NCBI GenBank assembly: GCA_016177905.1
Contig: JACOUK010000009.1
Location: forward strand, 1-12,683
DNA length: 12,683 nt
Origin: Candidatus Spechtiibacteriota bacterium
GTDB lineage: Bacteria; Patescibacteriota; Minisyncoccia; Spechtbacterales; HO2-43-30
Direction: 5' to 3'
Numbering within the stretch: the first letter of the stretch is position 1; every line of letters begins with the position of its first letter. A program made the position numbers and the translations under genes. The notes beneath the pieces are model-generated. The model did not search any database, was not told the DNA's origin, and was given only the letters and a program-made list of their open reading frames with translations. Shown here one piece after another: positions 12,683-12,683 of this stretch.

Positions 12683-12683
12683 T

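Noticed and set aside
1..12683. Possible alternative genetic code (UGA as glycine, as in Gracilibacteria and Absconditabacteria)
   Set aside because: ftsW, gltX and the FemAB-like gene end with TGA exactly at normal family ends, and two of these overlap the next ATG, so UGA acts as stop.
1..12683. CRISPR arrays, tRNA or rRNA genes, insertion sequences
   Set aside because: No spaced repeat array, cloverleaf-like segment with conserved T-loop, rRNA core sequence or transposase frame was found by reading both strands. The recombinase lacks mobile-element neighbours.

Overview
The window looks like chromosomal sequence from a member of the Candidate Phyla Radiation (Patescibacteria, probably Parcubacteria-like). 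This rests on compact genes with very short or overlapping junctions, mostly absent Shine-Dalgarno sites, start codons sitting directly behind extended -10 promoters, a FemAB/M23/FtsW/MurG cell-wall gene set of the kind usual in these genomes, and a palindromic element encoding a PAFAKA-like peptide that I recall from CPR proteins. The assignment is an inference; no rRNA or marker set is present. Stop usage is standard: TGA, TAG and TAA each end genes at the natural domain end, so UGA is not recoded.

Layout. Bases 2-394 hold the 3' end of a FemAB-type peptidoglycan bridge transferase, ending 3 bp from a convergent Cache-HAMP sensor histidine kinase (398-2560, minus). A 56-bp intergenic region with two interleaved divergent promoters separates the kinase from a two-gene plus-strand operon: a PaaK/LuxE-like acyl-adenylating enzyme (2617-3924) and an aldehyde-dehydrogenase-fold protein (3945-5297). 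Together these look like a split carboxylic-acid or acyl reductase. Convergent to them is a XerC/D-like tyrosine recombinase (5325-6287, minus) with a 30-bp dif-like palindrome at its start.

Further along the minus strand, a glutamyl-tRNA synthetase (9176-7734) overlaps by ATGA with a secreted coiled-coil M23 endopeptidase (7737-6505). The gltX gene carries two separate palindromic, in-frame repeat structures. Upstream of gltX is a single-gene unit for a 70-residue protein of unknown function, with a near-consensus promoter, the only strong Shine-Dalgarno site in the window, G+C near 58%, and an intrinsic terminator. Then come murG (10606-9563) and ftsW (11694-10603), again overlapping by ATGA, preceded by a partial D-aminoacylase-type amidohydrolase that runs off the right edge.

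Functionally, much of the window is envelope biology: lipid II synthesis (MurG), glycan polymerisation (FtsW), cross-bridge addition (FemAB-like), peptidoglycan cleavage (M23) and possibly D-amino-acid release (D-aminoacylase-like). The most unusual points are the palindromic insertions in gltX, the dif-like palindrome at xer, a MurG that lacks the segment thought to contact the membrane, the 70-residue orphan gene, an open frame continuing beyond the M23 stop codon, and the kinase facing a ligase/reductase pair across overlapping leaderless promoters. No tRNA, rRNA, CRISPR array or insertion sequence was recognised. No gene-free stretch exceeds 300 bases; the longest, 6288-6504, is described under its own entries.
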